Assembly (NCBI GenBank): GCA_002423435.1
Contig: DIWE01000005.1
Location: 1 to 36,665, forward strand
DNA length: 36,665 nucleotides
Reading direction: 5' to 3'
Source of the DNA: Clostridiales bacterium UBA6114
GTDB taxonomy: Bacteria; Bacillota; Clostridia; Oscillospirales; Butyricicoccaceae
Shown here: one piece after another, positions 7,726 through 14,323 of the stretch
How positions within the stretch are numbered: the first letter of the stretch is position 1
Layout: every line of letters starts with the position of its first letter
Position numbers and translations under genes: made by a program
The notes under the pieces: generated by a model
The model's input: the letters and a program-made list of their open reading frames with translations, nothing else
What the model was told of the DNA's origin: nothing
Database searches by the model: none

Positions 7726-8742
7726 ATGAAAATGAGCAAGAAACTGATGTCAGCCTTACTTGCGGTAATGCTGATCCTCCTTACGTCCGCCTGCAGCGGA
7801 CAGGCGCCGGTGCCGTCCGGCGGTTCGTCGCCGACCGAAAATACCGCCCAGTCGGCCCCGCAGTCCGTTAACTACCCCACAAAACCGATTCATATTATCA
7901 CCCACTCCGAGCCGGGCGGCGGCGTCGATCTGTTCATCAGGGCTCTGCAGCCATACATTCAGCAGGAGCTCGGCCAGCCCATCGCCATTGAAAACGTGCC
8001 GGGCGCGGCCGGACGCATCGGAACGACGCAGGTTTGGAACTCCGCGCCCGACGGCTATACCCTGTTAAGCCACTCCATGCCCTTGACAACCGTGGGCGAC
8101 GTCGTATATGATGCGGAATATAATATCCTGGAATTCGAGCATCTGTTCGCATTCGACAAGGCACCCTATGTCATCATTGTGAAAAAGGATTCTCCGATCA
8201 ACTCTTTCGAAGACCTGATCGAGCGGTGCAAGACCGGCAAGATGACAAACTCCACTTCCGGCATCGGCGGCGCCATGCATTTTCAGAGCGTAATTATGAA
8301 GGACGCGTTGGGGGTCGACTATGAAGATATTCCTTTTGACGGAAGCAATCCCTCGATGCTTGCGGTCATGTCCGGGGACGTCGATTTTTCGATTATCAAC
8401 TATGATATTCCATTAAATAACCTCGACCAGGTTAAGGTGATTGTGGCGCTCAATGACGAACGCCTCGAGCAGTATCCGGACGTGCCGACAACGCACGAGC
8501 TGGGTTATGATTTCACCATGCTTTCGGTGCGCAGATGCATCGTCGCGCCTCCGGGGACGCCCAAAGAGATCTGTGACAAACTGATCGACGCATTCAGCAA
8601 GGCGGCGCAAAATCCCGATTTCCTGAAATGGGCCGAGGAGCGCGGCGTAAACCTGGATCCGAAATCCGGCCAGGATTACTATGATCTGTCCAAGGAAGCC
8701 TACGATATGGTTGAGAAATACAAGGATATCCTTAAGAAATAG
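7726..8742 (+). CDS. tctC: Tripartite tricarboxylate transporter binding lipoprotein TctC (Bug family)
   Basis: A 338-residue extracytoplasmic substrate-binding protein. The signal peptide ends in a lipobox (LILLTSAC), so it would be tethered as a lipoprotein in this Gram-positive cell. A Ser/Pro/Gly-rich linker follows, then the Bug fold beginning YPTKPIHIITHSEPGGGVDLFIRAL. The NVPGAAGRIGTTQV loop at about residues 87-100 is the characteristic ligand-carboxylate loop. C-terminal VAPPGTPKEICDKL is also typical. Bug proteins bind carboxylates, and sometimes amides or sulfonates, so the ligand cannot be named. RBS AAAGGGGAATTACGAA precedes ATG 7726. It belongs to cluster 1 with tctB and tctA. 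Confidence 0.95.
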   Translation: MKMSKKLMSALLAVMLILLTSACSGQAPVPSGGSSPTENTAQSAPQSVNYPTKPIHIITHSEPGGGVDLFIRALQPYIQQELGQPIAIENVPGAAGRIGTTQVWNSAPDGYTLLSHSMPLTTVGDVVYDAEYNILEFEHLFAFDKAPYVIIVKKDSPINSFEDLIERCKTGKMTNSTSGIGGAMHFQSVIMKDALGVDYEDIPFDGSNPSMLAVMSGDVDFSIINYDIPLNNLDQVKVIVALNDERLEQYPDVPTTHELGYDFTMLSVRRCIVAPPGTPKEICDKLIDAFSKAAQNPDFLKWAEERGVNLDPKSGQDYYDLSKEAYDMVEKYKDILKK

Positions 8743-8764
8743 CTGCCGGCGAAGGAGTGAAAAA

Positions 8765-9535
8765 ATGGAAACAAGTAATAGACAGGCGGGATACGACGAG
8801 TTATTGGAAATCGCCAAAAGGCGGAGAAGCTGCCGCGAGTTCAGCGATCAGCCGCTGCCTGAGGGAACGATTGAAAAAATAATTGAAGTTGCGCGATGGG
8901 CCCCCTCGGGGGCGGATTCGCAGCCGTGGACCTTTGTCGTCGTCACCGACCGCGATGTTATAGCGCGCCTTTTCAGCGCCCACATAAACGATAATATGGA
9001 TTACGCCTTCTGGATGGAGCAGCAGAGAAGTTTCGAGATGAGGCATCCGGGCTTCAAGGTCGACTGCGAGGATCCCGAAGAGGCGCTTAAAATCAAGCAG
9101 ACGAGAAGACTTTGGAGGGACGTGCCTGCAATAATCGCGGTCGTGGGAGACGGCAGGAAGCAATGGGGATCGCTTCTTTGCACGCACACGTCGGGGTCGC
9201 GCAACTGCCATATGACGGACAGCCTGGCAAACACGAGCATGCTGATCCATCTGGCGGCCGCCTCGCTGGGGCTCAACACCCAGTGGGTGAGCATCCACAT
9301 CGAACAGCCCTACAAACAAATCCTGGGCGTTCCCGATCCGCTGATCATACACACGCTTATCCCCGTCGGTTATCCCGCGAAGCCCGTGGGCGGAAGCTGG
9401 CGGGAAAAGGTCTCCGACCTCATCCACTACAACCATTACGACATGTCCCGACACCTGAGCAACAGGCAGATTATTGAACGCCTTTTGAAACTGCGCACGC
9501 GCACCAACACCCCATATAAACCGATGAAGGAATAA
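8765..9535 (+). CDS. Nitroreductase-fold FMN oxidoreductase
   Basis: A 256-residue cytoplasmic flavoprotein of the NfsA/FRP superfamily. The start is ATG 8765 after GAAGGAGTGAAAAA; an upstream in-frame ATG at 8681 lies inside tctC and is rejected. RRSCREFSDQPLP and ARWAPSGADSQPWTFVVV are the FMN-binding N-terminal motifs. AAASLGLNTQWVSI and LIPVGYPAKPVGG are the conserved C-terminal ones. Residues of about 80-150 form an insertion compared with minimal nitroreductases. It lies 22 bases after tctC in the cluster-1 operon, so it probably acts on the imported acid or an intermediate, for example reducing an enoate or enone, rather than on nitro compounds (inference). Confidence 0.85.
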   Translation: METSNRQAGYDELLEIAKRRRSCREFSDQPLPEGTIEKIIEVARWAPSGADSQPWTFVVVTDRDVIARLFSAHINDNMDYAFWMEQQRSFEMRHPGFKVDCEDPEEALKIKQTRRLWRDVPAIIAVVGDGRKQWGSLLCTHTSGSRNCHMTDSLANTSMLIHLAAASLGLNTQWVSIHIEQPYKQILGVPDPLIIHTLIPVGYPAKPVGGSWREKVSDLIHYNHYDMSRHLSNRQIIERLLKLRTRTNTPYKPMKE

Positions 9536-9658
9536 CCTCCGGCACAGGACCGGCAGGAAAGCGGCGCAGCCGGACGGGAGGTTTACCAGAAAAAAGAAAA
9601 GGGAGGGCATCCGTCCGTCTGCCGGACGTCCGGCGTATAGTCGGCAGGAGGTGCCCTC
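9535..9658 (+). other. Structured spacer between nitroreductase and aldolase genes
   Basis: Two nested inverted repeats fill this 157-base gap. The first has arms AACCTCC and GGAGGTT, with inner CCGGC/GCCGG pairing. The second is GAGGGCA (9603-9609) with TGCCCTC (9652-9658), enclosing the perfect palindrome GCCGGACGTCCGGC at 9621-9634. No T-run follows, so this is not a standard terminator. It could be a processing or stability element within the operon mRNA. Confidence 0.45.
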
Positions 9659-9692
9659 TCTCCAACGGAAAATGAAGTGAGGTTTTATAAAA

Positions 9693-10385
9693 ATGCACAT
9701 CAGCCAGACCGGAAAAATCGGTTTTTGTATCGGGGAGACGCCGCCGGCGCCCAAAGACCGACGGATTTTTGAAAAACTCGTAGGCATCGGTACCCCCGCG
9801 CTCAGCGACGGGCTCAACAAATTCAACACTATGGCCCCGGAGCTTAAGCCGGTGCGCGATGATATCCGCATCGCCGGTCCCGCGTTCACCGTCAGGATGC
9901 GCCCAGGCGACAACCTGATGCTGCACAAGGCCATCGCCCTCGCCGGTGAGGGGGATATCATCGTCGTCGACACCTGCGGCTGCCGCAATTACTGCGTGAT
10001 GGGCGACCTGATGGCCTCCGCCGCATTCCGGAAAAAGGTCGGCGGCATCGTCGTCGACGGCGGTATCAGGGATATTCTGGAACTGCGCGAAAAAGGATTT
10101 CCCATATTTGCAAGGTTCGTCACCCCCGCCGTGGGGGACAAGGACGGCCCCGGCGAGATCAACCTGCCGGTTTCATGCGCCGGAGTCCCCGTATTGCCTG
10201 GCGATTACATCGTCGGCGATGCAAACGGAGTCGTGGTCATAGCGCCCTATCTCGCGGACAAGATCGTCGAGGGCGCCGAGAAAAAGCTGGCCTACGAGGC
10301 AAAACGCGCACGGGAAATCGAAGACGGCGTCATAGCCAAACCGGATATCGACGATAAGCTGAGAAAAGCCGGGGTCATCGAATAG
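9693..10385 (+). CDS. RraA-family aldolase, probable 4-carboxy-4-hydroxy-2-oxoadipate aldolase / oxaloacetate decarboxylase
   Basis: A 230-residue member of the class II HMG/CHA aldolase family, which shares its fold with RraA. Conserved elements are PALSDGLNKF near the start, GPAFTVRMRPGDNLML, the GDLMASAAFRK loop, and VVDGGIRDILEL, whose Arg-Asp pair positions pyruvate and Mg. The C-terminal GDYIVGDANGVVVIAP completes the signature. Family enzymes cleave 4-hydroxy-4-methyl-2-oxoglutarate or 4-carboxy-4-hydroxy-2-oxoadipate to pyruvate plus pyruvate or oxaloacetate, and decarboxylate oxaloacetate. The GalB-like hydratase in the same cluster would make the latter substrate. ATG 9693 follows AAGTGAGG at a slightly long spacing. 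Enzymatic rather than RNase E-inhibitor function is inferred from length and context. Confidence 0.88.
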   Translation: MHISQTGKIGFCIGETPPAPKDRRIFEKLVGIGTPALSDGLNKFNTMAPELKPVRDDIRIAGPAFTVRMRPGDNLMLHKAIALAGEGDIIVVDTCGCRNYCVMGDLMASAAFRKKVGGIVVDGGIRDILELREKGFPIFARFVTPAVGDKDGPGEINLPVSCAGVPVLPGDYIVGDANGVVVIAPYLADKIVEGAEKKLAYEAKRAREIEDGVIAKPDIDDKLRKAGVIE

Positions 10386-10484
10386 CCGGTTTTAAAGCGC
10401 AGTCGCGGTCGGATGCATCGGCACCGATTATATGAGCTCTACGGCGCAGGGTCGAAGTATGAACAGATTGAAGGTATCAGTTTC

Positions 10485-11534
10485 ATGGACAAATTACTTT
10501 ACATTTTGCTTGTGTTGATTGTAACGTTTCCGGTGCTCGGAAAGAAATTTTACATAAAAGCCAATTTGCCCGGGGTCGCGCTCTCCTTTCTGATTGCCGT
10601 CCCCGCATGGCTTTTGGGCCAAAAAATTCCGATCATCGGAGGTCCGGTACTGGGGATCGTGTTTGGTATTCTGGCGGCGTTTCTGAAGAGGCCGGAAAGC
10701 TTCGGCCGCGGCATCAAAGAAACCTCGAAGAAGGTGCTTCAGGCCGCAATCGTGCTGTTCGGATTTGAAATGAATCTGATGCGTGTCTGGGAGGTGGGAG
10801 CCCGATCTCTCGCCCTGATGATGTTTACCATATTATCCGCGCTTTTAACCGCCTATTTTGTGAGCAGGGCGCTTAAGATCGATTCGAAGGTGGCGACGCT
10901 TGTCGGCGTGGGCACGTCTATTTGCGGCGGCTCCGCGATTGCGGCCACGGCTCCGGTAATCAAAGCGGGGGACAAGGAGGTCGCCTCTTCCATTTCTACG
11001 ATTTTTTTCTTTAACGTCATAGCGGTCTTTGTATTTCCCTTTTTAGGCCATGCACTCGGGATGGGCGACACCGGATTCGGGATGTGGGCCGGGACCGCGA
11101 TCAACGATACGTCCTCGGTTGTCGCGGCCGGGTACTCCTACAGCGACGCGGCCGGTGATCTCGCCACGATTGTGAAGCTGACACGCACATTGATGATCGT
11201 CCCGATCACGTTTGTCCTCGCGCTCTACACGTCGAAAAAGACGCGCTCAACCGACAAAACCTTCAATATACTGAAGGTTTTCCCGTGGTTTATCCTCGGG
11301 TTTATTGCCGCGTGTCTCGTGAATACATTGGGGTTTGTCCCGGCGGTCGCCACGGAATTTTTGGGGAAGGCGGGCAAATTCATGATTGTGGCTGCAATGG
11401 CTGCCATCGGCTTAAACACCAATCTGGGAGAGCTGGTCAGAAACGGGAAAAAATCGTTGATTCTCGGGGCGATCTGCTGGTTTGTCGTTTCGGCCACGTC
11501 GCTGATTGTGCAGAAAGCGATGGGTATACTGTAA
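10485..11534 (+). CDS. YeiH/UPF0324-family putative anion exporter
   Basis: A 349-residue polytopic membrane protein with about ten hydrophobic spans. GVGTSICGGSAIAATAPVI (about residues 140-158) and WAGTAINDTSSVVAAGYSYSDAA are the two signature loops of the YeiH family. KVLQAAIVLFGFEMNL and the C-terminal AAMAAIGLNTNLGELV also fit. ATG 10485 is preferred over 10413, whose extra 24 residues are not hydrophobic and lack a ribosome-binding site; the SD at 10485 (GAAGGT) is modest. Members are annotated as putative sulfate exporters, but the substrate is poorly proven. It is the last gene of cluster 1 and could expel an inorganic or organic anion produced by the pathway (inference). Confidence 0.88.
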   Translation: MDKLLYILLVLIVTFPVLGKKFYIKANLPGVALSFLIAVPAWLLGQKIPIIGGPVLGIVFGILAAFLKRPESFGRGIKETSKKVLQAAIVLFGFEMNLMRVWEVGARSLALMMFTILSALLTAYFVSRALKIDSKVATLVGVGTSICGGSAIAATAPVIKAGDKEVASSISTIFFFNVIAVFVFPFLGHALGMGDTGFGMWAGTAINDTSSVVAAGYSYSDAAGDLATIVKLTRTLMIVPITFVLALYTSKKTRSTDKTFNILKVFPWFILGFIAACLVNTLGFVPAVATEFLGKAGKFMIVAAMAAIGLNTNLGELVRNGKKSLILGAICWFVVSATSLIVQKAMGIL

Positions 11535-11625
11535 TGCCCGGCGCTGCGCAAGCCGAAAATTTATCAATTTTTAAATAAAGCCGCGGATAATAAAAAAAAC
11601 TGACAAACGGGTTCGATTGCCATAT

Positions 11626-11760
11626 TATAATTTACATCAGGGAGCAGTTTTCTCACAGAGTCAACATACTGGCGAGGATATCTACCTGGCTTTGTGACCA
11701 AGATTGTAATGAGACTTTTAATGCGATTCTTATTTAAGGATTGCATTAAAAGTCTTTTAT
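11626..11760 (+). ncRNA. Candidate small RNA or long terminated leader
   Basis: A perfect -10 box TATAAT lies at 11626-11631, although the -35 match at about 11600 is poor (20-base spacing). Downstream come a hairpin TCACAGAG (11653-11660) / CTTTGTGA (11690-11697) and then a 19-bp stem with an ATTT loop (11713-11754) followed by TTTTATAT. The order promoter, hairpin, terminator looks like a small RNA gene, but the terminator may simply end cluster 1. No known RNA family was recognised. It lies in the 558-base gap 11535-12093. Confidence 0.22.
11713..11760 (+). terminator. Very strong hairpin with T-rich tail after cluster 1
   Basis: GACTTTTAATGCGATTCTT pairs with the downstream arm (11736-11754) over 19 bp, with two G-U pairs and an ATTT loop. 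The tail is TTTTATATATTTTTT. It is 179 bases after the YeiH-like gene and is the only clear terminator there. Confidence 0.65.
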
Positions 11761-11798
11761 ATATTTTTTCAAAAATTTTAATTTGTGAGGGTACTGAA

Positions 11799-11891
11799 AT
11801 GGGTTCGAATCTGATTGCGTTCCTCTTTTCCGCAGGTGCGGTGGTGCTGGCCGGGCGGGAGGACAAGACACAGCTTCTGGCGTGGTTTTGA
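11799..11891 (+). CDS. Possible 30-residue membrane peptide
   Basis: A short frame with a reasonable ribosome-binding site (GTGAGGG, seven bases before ATG). It encodes a peptide whose first 18 residues are hydrophobic (MGSNLIAFLFSAGAVVLAG), followed by a charged GREDKTQ and a short LLAWF tail. It sits after the strong hairpin at 11713 and about 200 bases before the SLH gene. No homologue was recognised. It could be a small membrane protein, or a chance frame in a noncoding region. Confidence 0.25.
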   Translation: MGSNLIAFLFSAGAVVLAGREDKTQLLAWF

Positions 11892-12033
11892 TTTTAAAAT
11901 CTTTACATTTTTGTTTAAAAAAGAGTATATCTCGAGTTTATTGTCTTCTCTGATCACAGCTTCATTTATCTTCTTGATATAAACAAAATCATTCTGCAAA
12001 AAATATGCTTGTATTCCTATGTTCAGGATGCTT

Positions 12034-12060
12034 TTGTCATATTAAGTCGGCATATGACAA
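12034..12060 (+). promoter_or_regulatory. Perfect inverted repeat ahead of the SLH gene
   Basis: TTGTCATAT (12034-12042) and ATATGACAA (12052-12060) are perfect 9-bp arms with a 9-base spacer, 33 bases before the start codon. It could be an operator or an mRNA hairpin next to the AAAAAGGAGAG ribosome-binding site. Confidence 0.5.
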
Positions 12061-12093
12061 GGATCAAAAATTGCCGATAAAAAAGGAGAGATT

Positions 12094-13176
12094 ATGAAAA
12101 CAAAAAGAGTATTTGCCGTTATCCTTGCCGCGACAATGGCTTTGATGCTGGAAACCGCGGCTTCCGCCGCGGATTTTACCGATGTCCCCGAAAGTCACCC
12201 TTATAAAGCCGCGATTGATTTTTGCCAGACGGAAGGTTTTGTGAAAGGGACCAGCGCCGCCATCTTTGGGCCCGACGCAAAGCTGACACGCGCACAGCTA
12301 GCCGTAATTTGGTGTCGAACCTTGAATATCAAGGATGATAACCACAGCTTTTCAGACATCACGAGGTTGAAAAATTATTTTGACAGTTCCGCCATCGTAC
12401 TGCGCAATCTGGGAATATTAAACGGAACAAGCACAACCAGATTCTCGCCGGAAGGCTTTGTCACGCGCGAGCAGCTTGCGCTTTTGACGATGCGCACCTA
12501 TCAGCTCGGCGTTGCGGATGAGGACGCGTATAAGCAATATGCCGATTTTGCCTCGATATCCGATTGGGCGCGCGACGGCATATCCGCCTGTATCAACGCA
12601 GACGTATTGGAAGGCTTATATGACGGACAAAATTTCAAACCCCAGGAGCCTGTGACCAGGGCCGAGATCTGTAAACTGATCTACAATTTATCGCTGCCGG
12701 CTTACGACGTGACGATCGGCACGCTTACCGGCGGCACGATCACGGCCAGCCCGATGAGAGCCCGCCCCGGCACACGGATCACATTGACGATAACGCCCGA
12801 CGCCGGCAAGCAGTTAAAGGCGGGCACGTTAAAATACAATGACGTCGTTATTTCAGGCACAACCTTCACCATGCCCGCCGAGGATGTCACCGTCACCGCC
12901 GAGTTTGAAGACAAGCCGGTGACGCTTGAGTCAATCTCAATAACGAGCGAGCCCGCAAAGACGACGTATACCGTGGGCCAGGCGCTTGATTTAAGCGGCC
13001 TGGTTGTAACCGCCGCCTACAGCGACGACACGAGCCATGCCGTGACGGAGTACACGACCACACCCGAAGAGGGCAGCACGCTCGACACGGCAGGCGCGGT
13101 CACCGTGACGGTAAGCTATACCGAGGGCGGCGTTACAAAAACCGCAACATTTGATGTGCAGGTCAATGCCGCATAG
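12094..13176 (+). CDS. S-layer-homology surface protein with Ig-like C-terminal domain
   Basis: A secreted cell-surface protein of 360 residues. The signal peptide (MKTKRVFAVILAATMALM to about ASA) is followed by three SLH modules at roughly 27-80, 85-145 and 146-205. Each has an FTDV- or FSDI-type opening and a TRAQLA/TREQLA/TRAEIC motif; these bind pyruvylated secondary cell-wall polymer. Residues about 210-275 form an InlB-B/flagellin-like repeat (GGTITASPMRARPGTRITLT, ending AEDVTVTAEF). Residues 278-358 form a bacterial Ig-like (Big_3-type) domain with YTVGQALDLSGLVVTA. No catalytic domain or LPXTG is seen. It appears monocistronic, with its own terminator at 13192. Its role is adhesion or wall structure, not further defined. 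Confidence 0.93.
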   Translation: MKTKRVFAVILAATMALMLETAASAADFTDVPESHPYKAAIDFCQTEGFVKGTSAAIFGPDAKLTRAQLAVIWCRTLNIKDDNHSFSDITRLKNYFDSSAIVLRNLGILNGTSTTRFSPEGFVTREQLALLTMRTYQLGVADEDAYKQYADFASISDWARDGISACINADVLEGLYDGQNFKPQEPVTRAEICKLIYNLSLPAYDVTIGTLTGGTITASPMRARPGTRITLTITPDAGKQLKAGTLKYNDVVISGTTFTMPAEDVTVTAEFEDKPVTLESISITSEPAKTTYTVGQALDLSGLVVTAAYSDDTSHAVTEYTTTPEEGSTLDTAGAVTVTVSYTEGGVTKTATFDVQVNAA

Positions 13177-13191
13177 GTTATGAGAAAAATC

Positions 13192-13235
13192 AAAAATCCG
13201 CGGGGACGGCAGCGAGCCGGCCTTGCGGATTTTTT
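13192..13235 (+). terminator. Terminator of the SLH gene
   Basis: AAAAATCCGC (13192-13201) pairs with GCGGATTTTT (13225-13234), with partial GGC/GCC pairing inside; a T-run is built into the 3' arm. Confidence 0.85.
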
Positions 13236-13308
13236 GTTAACCGTATTTTTGAGAAGTGACCGTTAAGGCGGTCGCCTTATGTGTTTTTGAATGCGGAAAA
13301 AACAAGGA

Positions 13309-13339
13309 ATCTATGTGTTTTGCTGCAAAACACATAGAT
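13309..13339 (-). terminator. Terminator of the iclR-type gene
   Basis: A perfect 14-bp stem (ATCTATGTGTTTTG and its complement) with a 3-base loop ends one base beyond the IclR-type stop codon. On the minus strand it is followed by TCCTTGTTTTTT. Confidence 0.8.
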
Positions 13340-13340
13340 A

Positions 13341-14135
13341 TTATTCCGGCTTGTAACCAAGCTTTTGCGAGATTTCCGCGGCGCAATCACTCAGAAACTG
13401 CTTGTGGCATCCTAAAAATTCATCGGTCAGCCTGCTTGTGGGGCCGGTTATACTCATGCCGGCAATTATTTTTCCAGTATGGTTTCGAATGGGGTAGGCG
13501 ATGCATCTGGCTCCGGTCTCGCACTCTTCGTTGTCACAGGAATATCCCTGAATTCTGATTTTTTCAAGCTCTTCTACGAGCTGCTCTTTGCTGGTCAGCG
13601 TGTTGACCGTATACTGCCGCAATCCCTTTTTCGCAATAAAAACGTCGAGCATATCGTCCGTATAGTTCAGCAGAAACAGCTTCCCGATTCCGGTACAGTG
13701 CAGCGGCGCGATATTTCCGATCCTTTGCAGCGAGCGCAGCATCTGGTCCTGACCTTCCTCCACATCCACATAAACAACCGACATATCCTGCTCCACCGCG
13801 AGGCTGGCCGATTCTCCCGTCGTTTTCGAAATTTTTTTCAGGTAGGGATGCGCCACGTCGCGAAACGAAAAGCTTTTGCTCACCATGTTGGCATAATAAC
13901 AAATCTTGAATGTCAGGTAGTATTTTAAGGTCTCCTGGTCCTGTTCCACATATCCGCAGCTTTGGAGGGTTGCCAAAAAGCGCAAAGCCGTGCTGGAGTT
14001 TAAGTCGAGCGCGCCGGCAATATCCAGAAGGCGCATCGGTTCGCCGCTCTGGGCCAGGAACTCGATCATACGAAGGAGTTTCACCGCGCTTTGATTTGAT
14101 TTTGCAGACTTTGTTCTTTCGGATTGTACCAACAT
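13341..14135 (-). CDS. IclR-family transcriptional regulator
   Basis: A 264-residue regulator. ATG 14135 is chosen because AGAGGA ends seven bases before it; a TTG at 14141 is too close. The N-terminal winged HTH covers about residues 15-75 (SAVKLLRMIEFLAQ, MRLLDIAGALDLNSSTALRFLATL). The effector domain follows, with LHCTGIGKLFL, GYSCDNEECETGARCIAYPI and GKIIAGMSITGP, all typical. IclR proteins generally sense small organic acids. It is divergent from the cluster-2 operon, and two TGAAA-N5-TTTCA palindromes bracket that operon's promoter, so local control is likely. Activation and repression are both possible; the ligand is unknown. Confidence 0.95.
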   Translation of the reverse strand: MLVQSERTKSAKSNQSAVKLLRMIEFLAQSGEPMRLLDIAGALDLNSSTALRFLATLQSCGYVEQDQETLKYYLTFKICYYANMVSKSFSFRDVAHPYLKKISKTTGESASLAVEQDMSVVYVDVEEGQDQMLRSLQRIGNIAPLHCTGIGKLFLLNYTDDMLDVFIAKKGLRQYTVNTLTSKEQLVEELEKIRIQGYSCDNEECETGARCIAYPIRNHTGKIIAGMSITGPTSRLTDEFLGCHKQFLSDCAAEISQKLGYKPE

Positions 14136-14222
14136 ACTCAAATCCTCTATATCGATTCGGAATAGTTACTATGTATTTGAATTATAACATATCCTTTAAT
14201 CACATTCAATTATTTTAATATG

Positions 14223-14237
14223 TGAAAATAAATTTCA
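14223..14237 (+). promoter_or_regulatory. Operator-like palindrome 1 (IclR site candidate)
   Basis: TGAAAATAAATTTCA, a TGAAA-N5-TTTCA inverted repeat 8 bases upstream of the -35 box of the cluster-2 promoter. It matches the stronger copy at 14284. Confidence 0.5.
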
Positions 14238-14245
14238 AATTTGTC

Positions 14246-14274
14246 TTGAACACGGATAATTGCCGTGCTATAAT
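14246..14274 (+). promoter_or_regulatory. Promoter of cluster 2
   Basis: TTGAAC (14246-14251), a 17-base spacer, then a perfect TATAAT (14269-14274). The start of transcription is expected near 14281, inside or beside the second operator-like palindrome. Confidence 0.75.
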
Positions 14275-14283
14275 AACAAATAA

Positions 14284-14298
14284 TGAAATCTGATTTCA
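14284..14298 (+). promoter_or_regulatory. Operator-like palindrome 2 (IclR site candidate)
   Basis: TGAAATCTGATTTCA is a perfect 7-1-7 palindrome at about +4 to +18 of the cluster-2 promoter. The position suggests a repressor block; the partner site lies at 14223. Confidence 0.6.
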
Positions 14299-14323
14299 CA
14301 TATCAAAATTAAGAGGTAGCATC

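Noticed and set aside
8801..9988. A 395-residue minus-strand frame across the nitroreductase and aldolase genes
   Set aside because: It is antisense to two well-supported genes, has no family motifs and no ribosome-binding site; long antisense frames are expected in GC-rich coding DNA.
11778..11999. A 73-residue minus-strand frame in the gap before the SLH gene
   Set aside because: No ribosome-binding site precedes its start and the composition is not protein-like; the + strand 30-residue frame is the better, though weak, candidate.
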